Shown: positions 1 to 6,161 of the stretch, one piece after another
Numbering within the stretch: position 1 is the first letter of the stretch
How the letters are laid out: every line of letters begins with the position of its first letter
Origin: Iamia sp035575815
GTDB lineage: Bacteria > Actinomycetota > Acidimicrobiia > Acidimicrobiales > Iamiaceae
Reading direction: 5' to 3'
DNA length: 17,271 bases
Assembly (NCBI RefSeq): GCF_035575815.1
Contig: NZ_DATLXO010000146.1
Location: forward strand, 1 to 17,271
Program-made: the position numbers and the translations under genes
The notes under the pieces: generated by a model
Told to the model about the DNA's origin: nothing
Seen by the model: the letters and a program-made list of their open reading frames with translations, nothing else
Database searches by the model: none

Positions 1-195
1 ACCCTGCTCGTCGCCGCTCTGCCCGCGCCCCGCTCGGCCATCGACCGGGCCCTGCGCGCCGCCGGTCCGAGCGCGCTGTTCGACGTGATCGAGGTGCTGT
101 CGCCCGAGGGCCGTCGCCGACTGGCCAGCTACGCCTCGGGCACCGTCGACGCGCCCCTACCCGGCTTCTGGCGCCCCGACGACCTCACGGCCTGA
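1..195 (+). CDS. C-terminal fragment of an unknown protein
   Basis: An open frame enters from the left edge and stops at TGA 193-195, giving the last 64 residues of a protein that begins outside the window. The tail reads ...DAPLPGFWRPDDLTA and is rich in Ala, Arg and Leu, with GC-rich third codon positions like the neighbouring real genes. I see no motif I can name. The next gene starts 12 bases downstream on the same strand, so the two are probably co-transcribed. Coding status is fairly likely from codon pattern and spacing; function is unknown. Confidence 0.6.
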   Translation, partial: TLLVAALPAPRSAIDRALRAAGPSALFDVIEVLSPEGRRRLASYASGTVDAPLPGFWRPDDLTA

Positions 196-207
196 CGGCC
201 TCGGCTC

Positions 208-1263
208 ATGCCGTCGCTGCGCACCGAGGTCACTGAGATCACGACCGGACTGGCCATGCTCGGCCTGGGCGACCTCGACTGGGCCCTGGCCGCCCGCCCG
301 CCCGAGCTGCTCGGCGTGGGCGAGCCCGAGTGGGATCGCCTCACCACGGCTCGCGACGCCGGCACCCACACCGCCGACTTCGCCCGGGCGTGGGACAACG
401 GGTTGGCCTTCCTCCGGGCCGCCGACGCGCTGCGCAGCCGGGTGCCCGCCCGCATCGAGTGGAAGGGTCCCGACAGGCTGCCGCTCGTCTCCGACGTGCC
501 CGCCGACCTGCGCGTCGACCGGGTGTACCTGGTGTCGTGCAAGTACCTGTCCAAGGTCCTGCACAACCTGGCCCCCGCGGGCCTGTTCGACGGCGGGCTG
601 TCGGGCTCCGCGGCCAAGGCCGGCGACTGGTTCGCGTCCGTCGCCCCCACCGAGCTCCAGGCCCTCTACGACGCCACCCGACACGAGATTGGCACCACGC
701 GACGCGAGATCGGGGAGGCCGCCCTCCTGGGCATGCCGTCGGTGGCCGAGCTGCCCGAGCGGGTCGGTGACCTGGCCCGCTCGGGGCGCGAGGTGCTGAA
801 GGCGACCCTGGGCCGCACCCTGCCGGTGCCCCTCGCCGAGGCCTACGGCGGGCTGACCCGGGCCGTCGCCGAGCGGTCGGCCGATCGCTGGTCGGCGACG
901 CTCGGCGACCGGGCCGAGAAGGAGCGCCTGCTCTGGCGGCTGCTGCGCGTCGGGGGCGCGCCGTACTTCGTGCTCGGCGCGTCGGCGGCCACGGCTCCGC
1001 CCATGCGGCTGCGCATCGACACCGCCTGGGACTGGCAGCAGCGGTACCGCCTCACGGCGTTCGAGGTGTGGCCCGAACCGGCCGGGCAGGCAGTCGTGCG
1101 GTGGCAGGCGAACGTGACCGACCGGGAGGCAGGCGAGGACCGCAGCGTGCGCGGCCACGTGGAGATCCGGTGGAGCCACGGCCGCTTCAGCGGCAACCCC
1201 GAGGCCAAGGTGTACCTCGACACCCCCCACGCCTCGGTCCCCGGCTACCACCCCCTCCTCTGA
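208..1263 (+). CDS. Uncharacterised 351-aa protein, possible PD-(D/E)XK nuclease-like core
   Basis: The frame runs from ATG 208 to TGA 1261-1263 and follows the upstream partial gene by 12 bases, suggesting an operon. I do not recognise a named family. The most conserved-looking stretch is around residues 83-121: IEWKGPDR, then PADLRVDRVYLVSCKYLSK, then a LAPAGLFDGG segment. A Glu, an Asp-led beta strand and a Ser-Cys-Lys at its end resemble the E...D...(D/E)XK layout of PD-(D/E)XK nucleases with Ser in place of the second acid, but this is an inference from a short motif. The C-terminal third (about 260-345) looks beta-rich, with many Trp and charged residues. No signal peptide or membrane segment is seen, so it is probably cytoplasmic. 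It converges with the toxin gene 10 bases downstream. Confidence 0.7.
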   Translation: MPSLRTEVTEITTGLAMLGLGDLDWALAARPPELLGVGEPEWDRLTTARDAGTHTADFARAWDNGLAFLRAADALRSRVPARIEWKGPDRLPLVSDVPADLRVDRVYLVSCKYLSKVLHNLAPAGLFDGGLSGSAAKAGDWFASVAPTELQALYDATRHEIGTTRREIGEAALLGMPSVAELPERVGDLARSGREVLKATLGRTLPVPLAEAYGGLTRAVAERSADRWSATLGDRAEKERLLWRLLRVGGAPYFVLGASAATAPPMRLRIDTAWDWQQRYRLTAFEVWPEPAGQAVVRWQANVTDREAGEDRSVRGHVEIRWSHGRFSGNPEAKVYLDTPHASVPGYHPLL

Positions 1264-1273
1264 ACGGAACCGG

Positions 1274-1699
1274 TCAGGAGACGAGCTCGACCGGCAACCC
1301 GATGTCCGCGGCGTTGCGAGCGAGGGCTCCGTCCAAGGTCCACACCACCGTCCCGAGGCTCTGGGCCAAGCAGACGTAGGCGGAATCAGTGGCGTGCCGG
1401 CGCCGGAGGCGGGCGGTCACGGCGGCCACCTCGGGCCCCGCATGGGCGAGGTCGAACGGATGCAGGACGAGGCCCAGAGCAGCTAGGTCACGCCAGATCT
1501 CGGCGACGTCGACGACCTCGAGGGTGCCATCGAAGACCAGGCGGGCGAGCACGTTGGCGACCTCGTAGGGCAACACTGACGGGGCGTGGAGCCCCTCACC
1601 GGTCTCCAACCAGCCCTCCAGGTGAGCCCGGGCGGCGTGTTGCCGCTCGTCGGCGACCACCACGGCGACGATCACGCTGGCGTCGACGACGACGCTCAT
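1274..1699 (-). CDS. VapC-type PIN-domain toxin
   Basis: A 141-aa PIN-domain protein, the usual length for VapC toxins, which are Mg2+-dependent ribonucleases cutting tRNA or other RNA. The acidic active-site residues are visible in order: Asp6 in VVVDASVIV, Glu46 in PYEVANVL, Asp105 in ATDSAYVCLA and Asp123 in WTLDGALA. The start is ATG 1699, preceded on the minus strand by GAGGG about 10 bases upstream. The partner is the ribbon-helix-helix gene upstream at 1827-2087. The two are not directly overlapping as in most vapBC pairs: 127 bases lie between them, filled by a micro-ORF whose stop overlaps this ATG (ATGA). A 13-bp inverted repeat also covers the start codon, so toxin translation probably depends on translation from upstream. 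The family call is firm; the exact RNA target cannot be told. Confidence 0.88.
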   Translation of the reverse strand: MSVVVDASVIVAVVVADERQHAARAHLEGWLETGEGLHAPSVLPYEVANVLARLVFDGTLEVVDVAEIWRDLAALGLVLHPFDLAHAGPEVAAVTARLRRRHATDSAYVCLAQSLGTVVWTLDGALARNAADIGLPVELVS

Positions 1700-1762
1700 T
1701 GGTGCACGCCCTCGTCGTGGGTGGCATCAGGCCGCCTTCCCATCGCCGAGCACCAATGAGCG
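1693..1762 (-). promoter_or_regulatory. Inverted repeat burying the toxin start codon
   Basis: Seen directly: CGCTCATTGGTGC at 1693-1705 and GCACCAATGAGCG at 1750-1762 are perfect 13-base reverse complements separated by 44 bases. In the toxin mRNA (minus strand) the downstream arm contains the vapC ATG and seven bases on each side or so. The stem would therefore close over the start codon and leave the GAGGG ribosome site at the edge of the loop. Inference: ribosomes translating the linker ORF would melt the stem, so the toxin would be made only after upstream translation. No comparable arm precedes the sufC copy of the linker. Confidence 0.6.
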
Positions 1763-1830
1763 CTGCCGGCTCCGCAGGCTCCGCCGTCAGAGAGCCCGTG
1801 CTGTCTGGTTCGCTCGCTGCGCTCGCTCAC
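1696..1830 (-). CDS. 44-codon linker micro-ORF between antitoxin and toxin
   Basis: On the minus strand GTG 1830-1828 overlaps the antitoxin stop (GTGA). The frame stays open for 44 codons and its TGA (1698-1696) overlaps the toxin ATG (ATGA). The predicted peptide begins VSERSERTRQHGLSDGG and ends DEGVHQ. The micro-ORF between the ferredoxin and sufC genes (11335-11409) begins MSERRERSSR, has LSGG at the same place and ends EGVHR. It has the same double overlap. The first ~54 bases of the two copies are about 80% identical and the last 20 are nearly identical, while this copy has 60 extra bases (20 codons) in the middle. It probably serves translational coupling; whether the peptide has a function is unknown. 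Confidence 0.5.
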   Translation of the reverse strand: MSERSERTRQHGLSDGGACGAGSAHWCSAMGRRPDATHDEGVHQ

Positions 1831-2087
1831 CGGTCGGGGCTGAGGGCGGTGCGCGACTCGTTCACCAGGGCGACGGCGTCGGCCGATGCCCGCTGCTGTG
1901 ACCGCTGCACCAGCCGCTCGAGCGCAGCGCGCGCATCGACGCTCCCCCGGATGGGGCCATCACCGCTGAGCCCGGCGTGCACCAGCATGCGCGCCAGGGT
2001 CCCCGGCCGGACCCGCAGCAGATCGGCCTGTTTCTTCAAGACATCGTGATCGGCCTCATCGAGGCGAACGCTGATAGTCCTCGTCAC
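1827..2087 (-). CDS. Ribbon-helix-helix antitoxin (VapB-like)
   Basis: An 86-aa protein that starts MTRTISVRLDEADHDVL, the typical beta strand followed by helix of ribbon-helix-helix DNA-binding antitoxins, and continues with KKQADLLRVRPGTLARMLVHAGL as the second helix. The C-terminal half (about 48-86) is a charged helix that would wrap the toxin. I chose GTG 2087 because a TAGGCT -10 box (2100-2095) lies exactly seven bases upstream, as in leaderless actinobacterial transcripts. ATG 2093 would add two residues and would sit only one base after the -10 box. Such antitoxins bind their own promoter and neutralise the PIN toxin encoded next. The stop is overlapped by the linker micro-ORF start. 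The gene is divergent from the oxidoreductase across about 65 bases. Confidence 0.8.
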   Translation of the reverse strand: MTRTISVRLDEADHDVLKKQADLLRVRPGTLARMLVHAGLSGDGPIRGSVDARAALERLVQRSQQRASADAVALVNESRTALSPDR

Positions 2088-2094
2088 ATACATC

Positions 2095-2100
2095 AGCCTA
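2095..2100 (-). promoter_or_regulatory. Leaderless -10 box of the antitoxin-toxin operon
   Basis: TAGGCT on the minus strand, followed after seven bases by GTG 2087. No good -35 hexamer is seen. The position predicts a transcript starting at the start codon. Confidence 0.5.
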
Positions 2101-2140
2101 GCTTCACAACGATGCGAAGCGACGCGCATTGCACCCAAGG

Positions 2141-2146
2141 TACGCT
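2141..2146 (+). promoter_or_regulatory. Leaderless -10 box of the oxidoreductase gene
   Basis: TACGCT lies six bases before ATG 2153. It faces the antitoxin promoter, so ribbon-helix-helix binding here could influence both genes (inference). Confidence 0.45.
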
Positions 2147-2152
2147 CCGCCC

Positions 2153-3256
2153 ATGGCTGGCCCTCCTGACACGCTCCGCTACGGCTTGATCGGCACGGGG
2201 ATGATGGGCATCGAGCACCTGTGGAACCTCCAGCACGTGGCCGGGGCCGAGGTCACCGCCATCGCCGATCCCCACGAGGGGTCCCGGGACCTCGCCGTGC
2301 TCGCCGCCGGCGAGGGCGGCGCGACCTTCGAGCGCTTCGTGGATCACCGCGAGCTGCTGGCCTCGGGACTCTGCGACGTGGTGGTCGTGGCGACCCCGAA
2401 CCACACCCACCTGCCGGTGATGCTCGACGTGCTCGCCCACGACGTCCACGTCCTGGTGGAGAAGCCCCTCGCCACCACCGTCGCCGGCTGCCGGCAGATC
2501 ATCGACGCCGCACGCGCCCGCCCGAGCCGCGCCGGGTTCGTCTGGGTCGGGTTGGAGTACCGCTACATGCCGCCGGTCGCCCGCCTGGTCGCCGACGTCC
2601 ACGCCGGCGCCGTCGGCACACCCCGCATGGTCGCGATCCGCGAGCATCGGTTCCCGTTCCTGGCCAAGATCGGCGACTGGAACCGCTTCAGCCGCAACAC
2701 CGGGGGGACCCTCGTGGAGAAGTGCTGCCACTTCTTCGACCTCATGGGCCACGTCCTGGAGGACCGACCGGTGCGGGTCATGGCGTCGGGCGGCCAGGAC
2801 GTGAACCACCTCGACGAGAGCTACGACGGCGAGGTGCCCGACATCATCGACAACGCGCTCGTGGTGGTCGACTTCGCCGGTGGCGCCCGCGCGTCGCTGG
2901 ACCTCTGCATGTTCGCCGAGGCCTCGGAGAACCAAGAGGAGATCTCGGTCGTGGGCGACACCGGGAAGGTCGAGGCGTTCTTGCCATCGTGCGAGGTGCG
3001 CCTCGGCACCCGGTCCACGGGCCGACCCGGGGTGAGCACCGAGGTCGTGCACGATGCCCGGGTCGCCTACGAGGGCTTCCACCACGGGTCCAGCTACCTC
3101 GAGCACCTGGACCTGGCTGACGCCGTGCGCTCCGGCGCCCAGCCCGCGGTGGGCCTGGAGGAGGGGCTGATGTCGGTCGCCGTCGGCGTGGCCGCCCACC
3201 GCTCGATCGACGAGGGCCGCGTCGTCACCCTCGACGAGGTCCTGGCCGACGGCTGA
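2153..3256 (+). CDS. Gfo/Idh/MocA-family NAD(P)-dependent oxidoreductase
   Basis: A 367-aa protein of the usual size for this family, whose members oxidise or reduce sugars, inositols and related polyols in the cytoplasm. Residues 10-19 (YGLIGTGMMG) are the GxGxxG Rossmann motif, and Asp39 at the end of the second strand favours NAD over NADP. Glu103-Lys104-Pro105 (VLVEKPLATT) is the family EKP motif carrying the catalytic Lys. The C-terminal domain has GGTLVEKCCHFFDLM (184-198), with His193 matching the catalytic His and Glu189 in the place of the usual Asp. ATG 2153 is preferred over ATG 2129 because of the -10 box six bases upstream and the missing homology before it. The substrate cannot be told; inositol- or sugar-dehydrogenase-like activity is the likeliest. 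A GC hairpin follows the stop. Confidence 0.88.
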   Translation: MAGPPDTLRYGLIGTGMMGIEHLWNLQHVAGAEVTAIADPHEGSRDLAVLAAGEGGATFERFVDHRELLASGLCDVVVVATPNHTHLPVMLDVLAHDVHVLVEKPLATTVAGCRQIIDAARARPSRAGFVWVGLEYRYMPPVARLVADVHAGAVGTPRMVAIREHRFPFLAKIGDWNRFSRNTGGTLVEKCCHFFDLMGHVLEDRPVRVMASGGQDVNHLDESYDGEVPDIIDNALVVVDFAGGARASLDLCMFAEASENQEEISVVGDTGKVEAFLPSCEVRLGTRSTGRPGVSTEVVHDARVAYEGFHHGSSYLEHLDLADAVRSGAQPAVGLEEGLMSVAVGVAAHRSIDEGRVVTLDEVLADG

Positions 3257-3274
3257 GCACGCCATGGGGCGCGG

Positions 3275-3299
3275 CCCGGCGCGCGAACCTCGCGCCAGG
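3275..3299 (+). terminator. GC hairpin after the oxidoreductase gene
   Basis: CCCGGCGCG (3275-3283) can pair with CGCGCCAGG (3291-3299) with one C-A mismatch and a seven-base loop. There is no T-tract, which is common for actinobacterial terminators. Confidence 0.4.
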
Positions 3300-3336
3300 G
3301 TAGCGGTCACGGCGTGAGCAGGCGCGGTCGGCCTTC

Positions 3337-3342
3337 TAGGGT
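3337..3342 (+). promoter_or_regulatory. Candidate -10 box of the monooxygenase gene
   Basis: TAGGGT, eight bases before GTG 3351. The AGGG within it could also act as a ribosome site, so leaderless and leadered readings are both possible. Confidence 0.4.
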
Positions 3343-3350
3343 CGGGCGCC

Positions 3351-4469
3351 GTGACGGACGGACTGGTGGACACAGCTCCCCGGGAACCGGTGGAGATGAG
3401 CTGGTTCGCGGCGCTCTGCGACGACGACTACGAGCGCCTCGGGGTCCCCGACGCCGCCCTGCGGTCGTCGTGGCCCCACTGCCGCACGATCGCCCTGGCC
3501 GCCGAGGAGCACGGCTACGACAACATCCTCCTGCCCTCGGGTTACGCCCTCGGCATCGACCCCACCGCCTTCGCCGCCGCCCTCGCCCCGCTGGTCCGGC
3601 GCCTCCACCTGCTGCTCGCGGTGCGGGTCGGCGAGCTGGTCGTGCCCCAGCTCGCCCGTCAGCTCGCCACCATCGACCAGATGCTCGAGGGGCGCCTGAC
3701 GGTCAACATCATCTCCTCGGACCTCCCCGGTGAGACGCTACCGAGTGAGCCCCGGTACCGGCGGACGCTCGAGGTCATGTCGGTCCTGCGGGACCTGCTG
3801 GACGGGCGGCCGGTCGCCCACCACGGCGAGTTCGTCGACGTGGAGGTCGAGCCGCCACGCGTCGGGACCGTCGACGGTCGCTGCCCGCCGCTCTACTTCG
3901 GGGGGCTCTCCGAGCCCGCCCGCGACGTGGCCGCCCGCGCCGCGGACATCTACCTCATGTGGCCCGACACGCTCGTCGCCACGGCGTCGCTGGCCGCCGA
4001 GATGCGCGCTCGCGCTGCCGACCACGGCCGGGAGCTGAAGCTCGGGTTCCGCAGCCACGTCATCGTGCGCGCCACCGAGACCGAGGCCCGGGCGGCGGCG
4101 GCCGAGCTCATCGCCGCCGTCGACGCCGAGGAGGGGCGCCGCATCCGTGAGCGCAGCCTCGACTCCGCCTCCGCCGGCGTGGCCCGCCAGGCCGAGCTGC
4201 GCGACGGCGCCGATGACGAGGGCTTCGTCGAGGACCACCTCTGGACCGGCATCGGCCGGGCCCGATCCGGCGCCGGCGCGGCGATCGTCGGTGACCCCGA
4301 CCAGGTGCGGGCGACCCTCGAGGGCTACCGCGCCGCGGGCATCGACGCCTTCATCCTCTCCGGCTACCCGCACGTCGCCGAGTGCGACCGCTTCGCCCGC
4401 CACGTCCTCGCCGATCTTGACCACGCCCCCCTGAAGCCCCGCCTCTCACCGGACTGGTCCGAACCTTGA
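3351..4469 (+). CDS. SsuD-like FMNH2-dependent alkanesulfonate monooxygenase family protein
   Basis: A 372-aa luciferase-like (TIM-barrel) flavin monooxygenase, close in length to E. coli SsuD (381). SsuD cleaves alkanesulfonates to aldehyde and sulfite using FMNH2 from a partner reductase. The match is clearest at PPLYFGGLSEPARDVAARAAD (from about 179), at Arg234-x-His236 (FRSHVIVR), which corresponds to the SsuD Arg/His pair, at the RSGAGAAIVGDP loop, and at ILSGYPH with the conserved Tyr. The segment where SsuD carries Cys54 reads PSGYALGID and has no Cys, so substrate preference may differ. The start is GTG 3351. No ssuE-type reductase or sulfonate ABC transporter is in view, so the physiological substrate remains open. 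A long dyad overlaps the stop codon. Confidence 0.85.
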   Translation: MTDGLVDTAPREPVEMSWFAALCDDDYERLGVPDAALRSSWPHCRTIALAAEEHGYDNILLPSGYALGIDPTAFAAALAPLVRRLHLLLAVRVGELVVPQLARQLATIDQMLEGRLTVNIISSDLPGETLPSEPRYRRTLEVMSVLRDLLDGRPVAHHGEFVDVEVEPPRVGTVDGRCPPLYFGGLSEPARDVAARAADIYLMWPDTLVATASLAAEMRARAADHGRELKLGFRSHVIVRATETEARAAAAELIAAVDAEEGRRIRERSLDSASAGVARQAELRDGADDEGFVEDHLWTGIGRARSGAGAAIVGDPDQVRATLEGYRAAGIDAFILSGYPHVAECDRFARHVLADLDHAPLKPRLSPDWSEP

Positions 4470-4507
4470 GCGGTTGAGCGCCGCATAGGCAGTCAATCGC
4501 TCAAGGT
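4463..4507. terminator. Long dyad between convergent genes, bidirectional terminator
   Basis: ACCTTGAGCG (4463-4472) plus TTGA (4474-4477) pair with TCAA (4493-4496) and CGCTCAAGGT (4498-4507). The opposed G4473/T4497 can wobble-pair, giving a 15-bp stem with a 15-base loop. It covers the monooxygenase stop codon and ends 18 bases before the HxlR stop, so it fits a terminator for both strands. Confidence 0.6.
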
Positions 4508-4525
4508 CCCGATGGCCGTGCCGGG

Positions 4526-5008
4526 CTACAGGGAGTACGTCTCGGTGGCGTCGTCGTCGTCGACGGTGCGCTCGCAGGTCGGGCACCAGGGCCGCATCTC
4601 CACGGTGGTGCCACACCGGGAGTGGAAGGGAGCGGAGCCCCGGCCGCCGCGCCGCCGGGCGCCCCAGGCCGAGAGCAGGCGGAGGGCGTCGGCCAGCTCG
4701 CGCCCCGGGCCGGTGAGGTCGTACTCGTGGCGGACGGGTCGCTCGCGGTAGGGGCGGGCCACCACCAGACCGTCCTCCTCGAGCTGGCGGAGGCGGGCGG
4801 AGAGGATGTTGGGTGCCACGCCCAGGCCGTCGCCCAGGTCGCCGAAGCGACGGGGCCCGTCGAGCAGGCCGGCGACGATCAGCAGCACCCACCGATCACC
4901 GACCCGCTCGAGGGCACGCAGCAGGTCGGGCTCGGGGCCCAACGGGGCAGCACCGACGGGGCGACGGGCGCCGCCGCGTGGCGAGCGTGGGGATCCGGGC
5001 GGGGGCAC
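4526..5008 (-). CDS. HxlR-family transcriptional regulator with zinc-ribbon tail
   Basis: A 160-aa winged-helix regulator. The HxlR core is clear: LERVGDRWVLLIVAGLL, then RRFGDLGDGLGVAPNILSARLRQLEEDGLV (recognition region), then ERPVRHEYDLTGPGREL and a final helix with LLSAWG. The redox Cys often found just before the first helix is absent; PEPDLLRA stands there instead. The C-terminus has His129, Cys132, Cys142 and Cys145 (FHSRCGTT, WCPTCERTV), a probable zinc ribbon seen in actinobacterial HxlR proteins. GTG 5008 is the only good start in frame; its ribosome site is weak. The gene is divergent from the protease at 5120, and the strong dyad between them is the likely operator for both. The signal sensed is unknown. 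Confidence 0.88.
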   Translation of the reverse strand: MPPPGSPRSPRGGARRPVGAAPLGPEPDLLRALERVGDRWVLLIVAGLLDGPRRFGDLGDGLGVAPNILSARLRQLEEDGLVVARPYRERPVRHEYDLTGPGRELADALRLLSAWGARRRGGRGSAPFHSRCGTTVEMRPWCPTCERTVDDDDATETYSL

Positions 5009-5055
5009 GACGTCATTCTCGCCCGGCGAGCGCGGAACCGGCGCGCCCCTCTAGA

Positions 5056-5078
5056 GTCACTTGCACAACGCAAGTGAC
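5056..5078. promoter_or_regulatory. Dyad operator in the HxlR/protease divergent promoter
   Basis: GTCACTTGC (5056-5064) and GCAAGTGAC (5070-5078) are perfect nine-base arms with a five-base spacer. The dyad is centred in the 111-base divergent region, about 50 bases from each start codon. HxlR proteins bind as dimers to such dyads, so autoregulation and control of the protease is the natural reading (inference). Confidence 0.65.
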
Positions 5079-5119
5079 CAGCCGCGCCGGTCGTCCACCC
5101 CCTTCCCCAGGAGCCGCTC

Positions 5120-6064
5120 ATGTCCGTCCTCACCGAGATCGCGGAGGCCACCCGCTCCGCCCACGCCGCCGCCGCTCCCGCCACGGTGGCGATCGGCCGC
5201 CACACCCGGGGGGCCGGGGTGGTGATCGCGCCTGACCGGGTGGTCACCAGCGCCCACAACCTCCGGGACCGCACCACGCAGGTCACCTTCGCCGACGGCA
5301 CCCACGCCCAGGCCGCCCTCGTGGGCTCCGACCCCGACCACGACATCGTGGTGCTCGAGGTGAGCACCGGCGACATCGCCCCGCTGCCGTGGAGCGACAC
5401 GCCGGTCGCCACCGGTGACCCCGTCTTCGCCGTGGCCCGGGCCTCGGGCGGCGACCGAGTCACCGCCGGGTTCGTGTCGGGGGTGGGCCGGGCGTTCCGC
5501 GGCCCCCGGGGACGCCGGGTGAAGGGCGCGGTCGAGCACACCGCCCCGCTGGCCCGAGGCTCCTCGGGCGGTCCCCTCGTCGATGCCGAGGGGCGCCTGG
5601 TGGGCATCAACACCCACCGCCTGGGGGAGGGCTTCTACCTCGCCCTCCCCGCCGATGATGATCTGCGCTCGCGGGTCGATGCCCTCGTCGCCGGCCGGCA
5701 CCTGAGCGCCCGCCGTCTCGGCATCGTGATCGTGCCTGGCCCGCGTGCCGCACGCCTCCGTCGCCGGGTCGGCCTGCCCGACGTGCCGGGGCTGCTCATC
5801 CGAGGTGTGGTCGACGGATCGCCCGCCGCCACCGCCGGGCTCACCGAGGGCGATCTGCTGACCGAAGTCGACGGTACGGCCGTGGCGTCGGTCGACGACC
5901 TGTGGGATGCCCTCGACGCCGCCGGGGGCTCGCTCTCCCTCACCGTGCTCCGCGGCACCGAGGAGCGCACCGTCACCGTCACCTTCGCCCCTGCCGACGA
6001 TGCCTCGGGCGAGGACGGGGACGCCGCCACCACCGACTCGTCCGATGCCCCGCCGGCCGACTGA
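5120..6064 (+). CDS. Trypsin-like serine protease with PDZ domain (HtrA/S1C-like), no signal peptide
   Basis: A 314-aa protein with an S1C protease domain (about 20-190) and one PDZ domain (about 200-295), then an acidic Asp/Ser/Thr tail. The catalytic triad is visible: His46 in VVTSAHNL, Asp75 in DPDHDIVVLEV and Ser149 in LARGSSGGPLV. The PDZ part shows LLIRGVVDGSPAATAGLTEGD. ATG 5120 is well supported by AGGAG at 5110-5114. From this start the first 20 residues are MSVLTEIAEATRSAHAAAAP, with no hydrophobic signal or membrane anchor, unlike typical HtrA proteins, which act in the envelope. It may be cytoplasmic or leave by another route. It sits alone under the HxlR dyad and converges with the DUF3558-like gene. 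Confidence 0.87.
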   Translation: MSVLTEIAEATRSAHAAAAPATVAIGRHTRGAGVVIAPDRVVTSAHNLRDRTTQVTFADGTHAQAALVGSDPDHDIVVLEVSTGDIAPLPWSDTPVATGDPVFAVARASGGDRVTAGFVSGVGRAFRGPRGRRVKGAVEHTAPLARGSSGGPLVDAEGRLVGINTHRLGEGFYLALPADDDLRSRVDALVAGRHLSARRLGIVIVPGPRAARLRRRVGLPDVPGLLIRGVVDGSPAATAGLTEGDLLTEVDGTAVASVDDLWDALDAAGGSLSLTVLRGTEERTVTVTFAPADDASGEDGDAATTDSSDAPPAD

Positions 6065-6082
6065 CCGCCCCGTCCCTGCGAA

Positions 6083-6140
6083 CCGGTCGCGGTTCCCGTT
6101 CCGGGAGGAACGGATTCTGCGACCAGTTCAGGGGCTTGGG
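6083..6140. repeat. Palindromic intergenic repeat, copy 1
   Basis: A 58-base element beginning CCGGTCGCGGTTCCCG and ending GCTTGGG matches 7474-7530 at about 48 of 58 positions in the same orientation. Inside are nested inverted repeats: GGTCGC (6085-6090) with GCGACC (6119-6124), and TCCCG (6094-6098) with CGGGA (6102-6106). It fills the gap between two convergent genes, where it could also terminate transcription. Confidence 0.65.
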
Positions 6141-6161
6141 CTCGAGCCCTACCCCTCGAGC
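6140..6161 (-). terminator. Hairpin at the end of the DUF3558-like gene
   Basis: GCTCGAG (6140-6146) and CTCGAGC (6155-6161) form a perfect seven-base stem with an eight-base loop spanning the stop codon of the minus-strand gene. It abuts repeat copy 1. Confidence 0.35.

Noticed and set aside
2093..3373. A 426-codon minus-strand frame opposite the oxidoreductase
   Set aside because: The plus strand encodes a well-conserved Gfo/Idh/MocA protein with all motifs; the antisense translation is a shadow.
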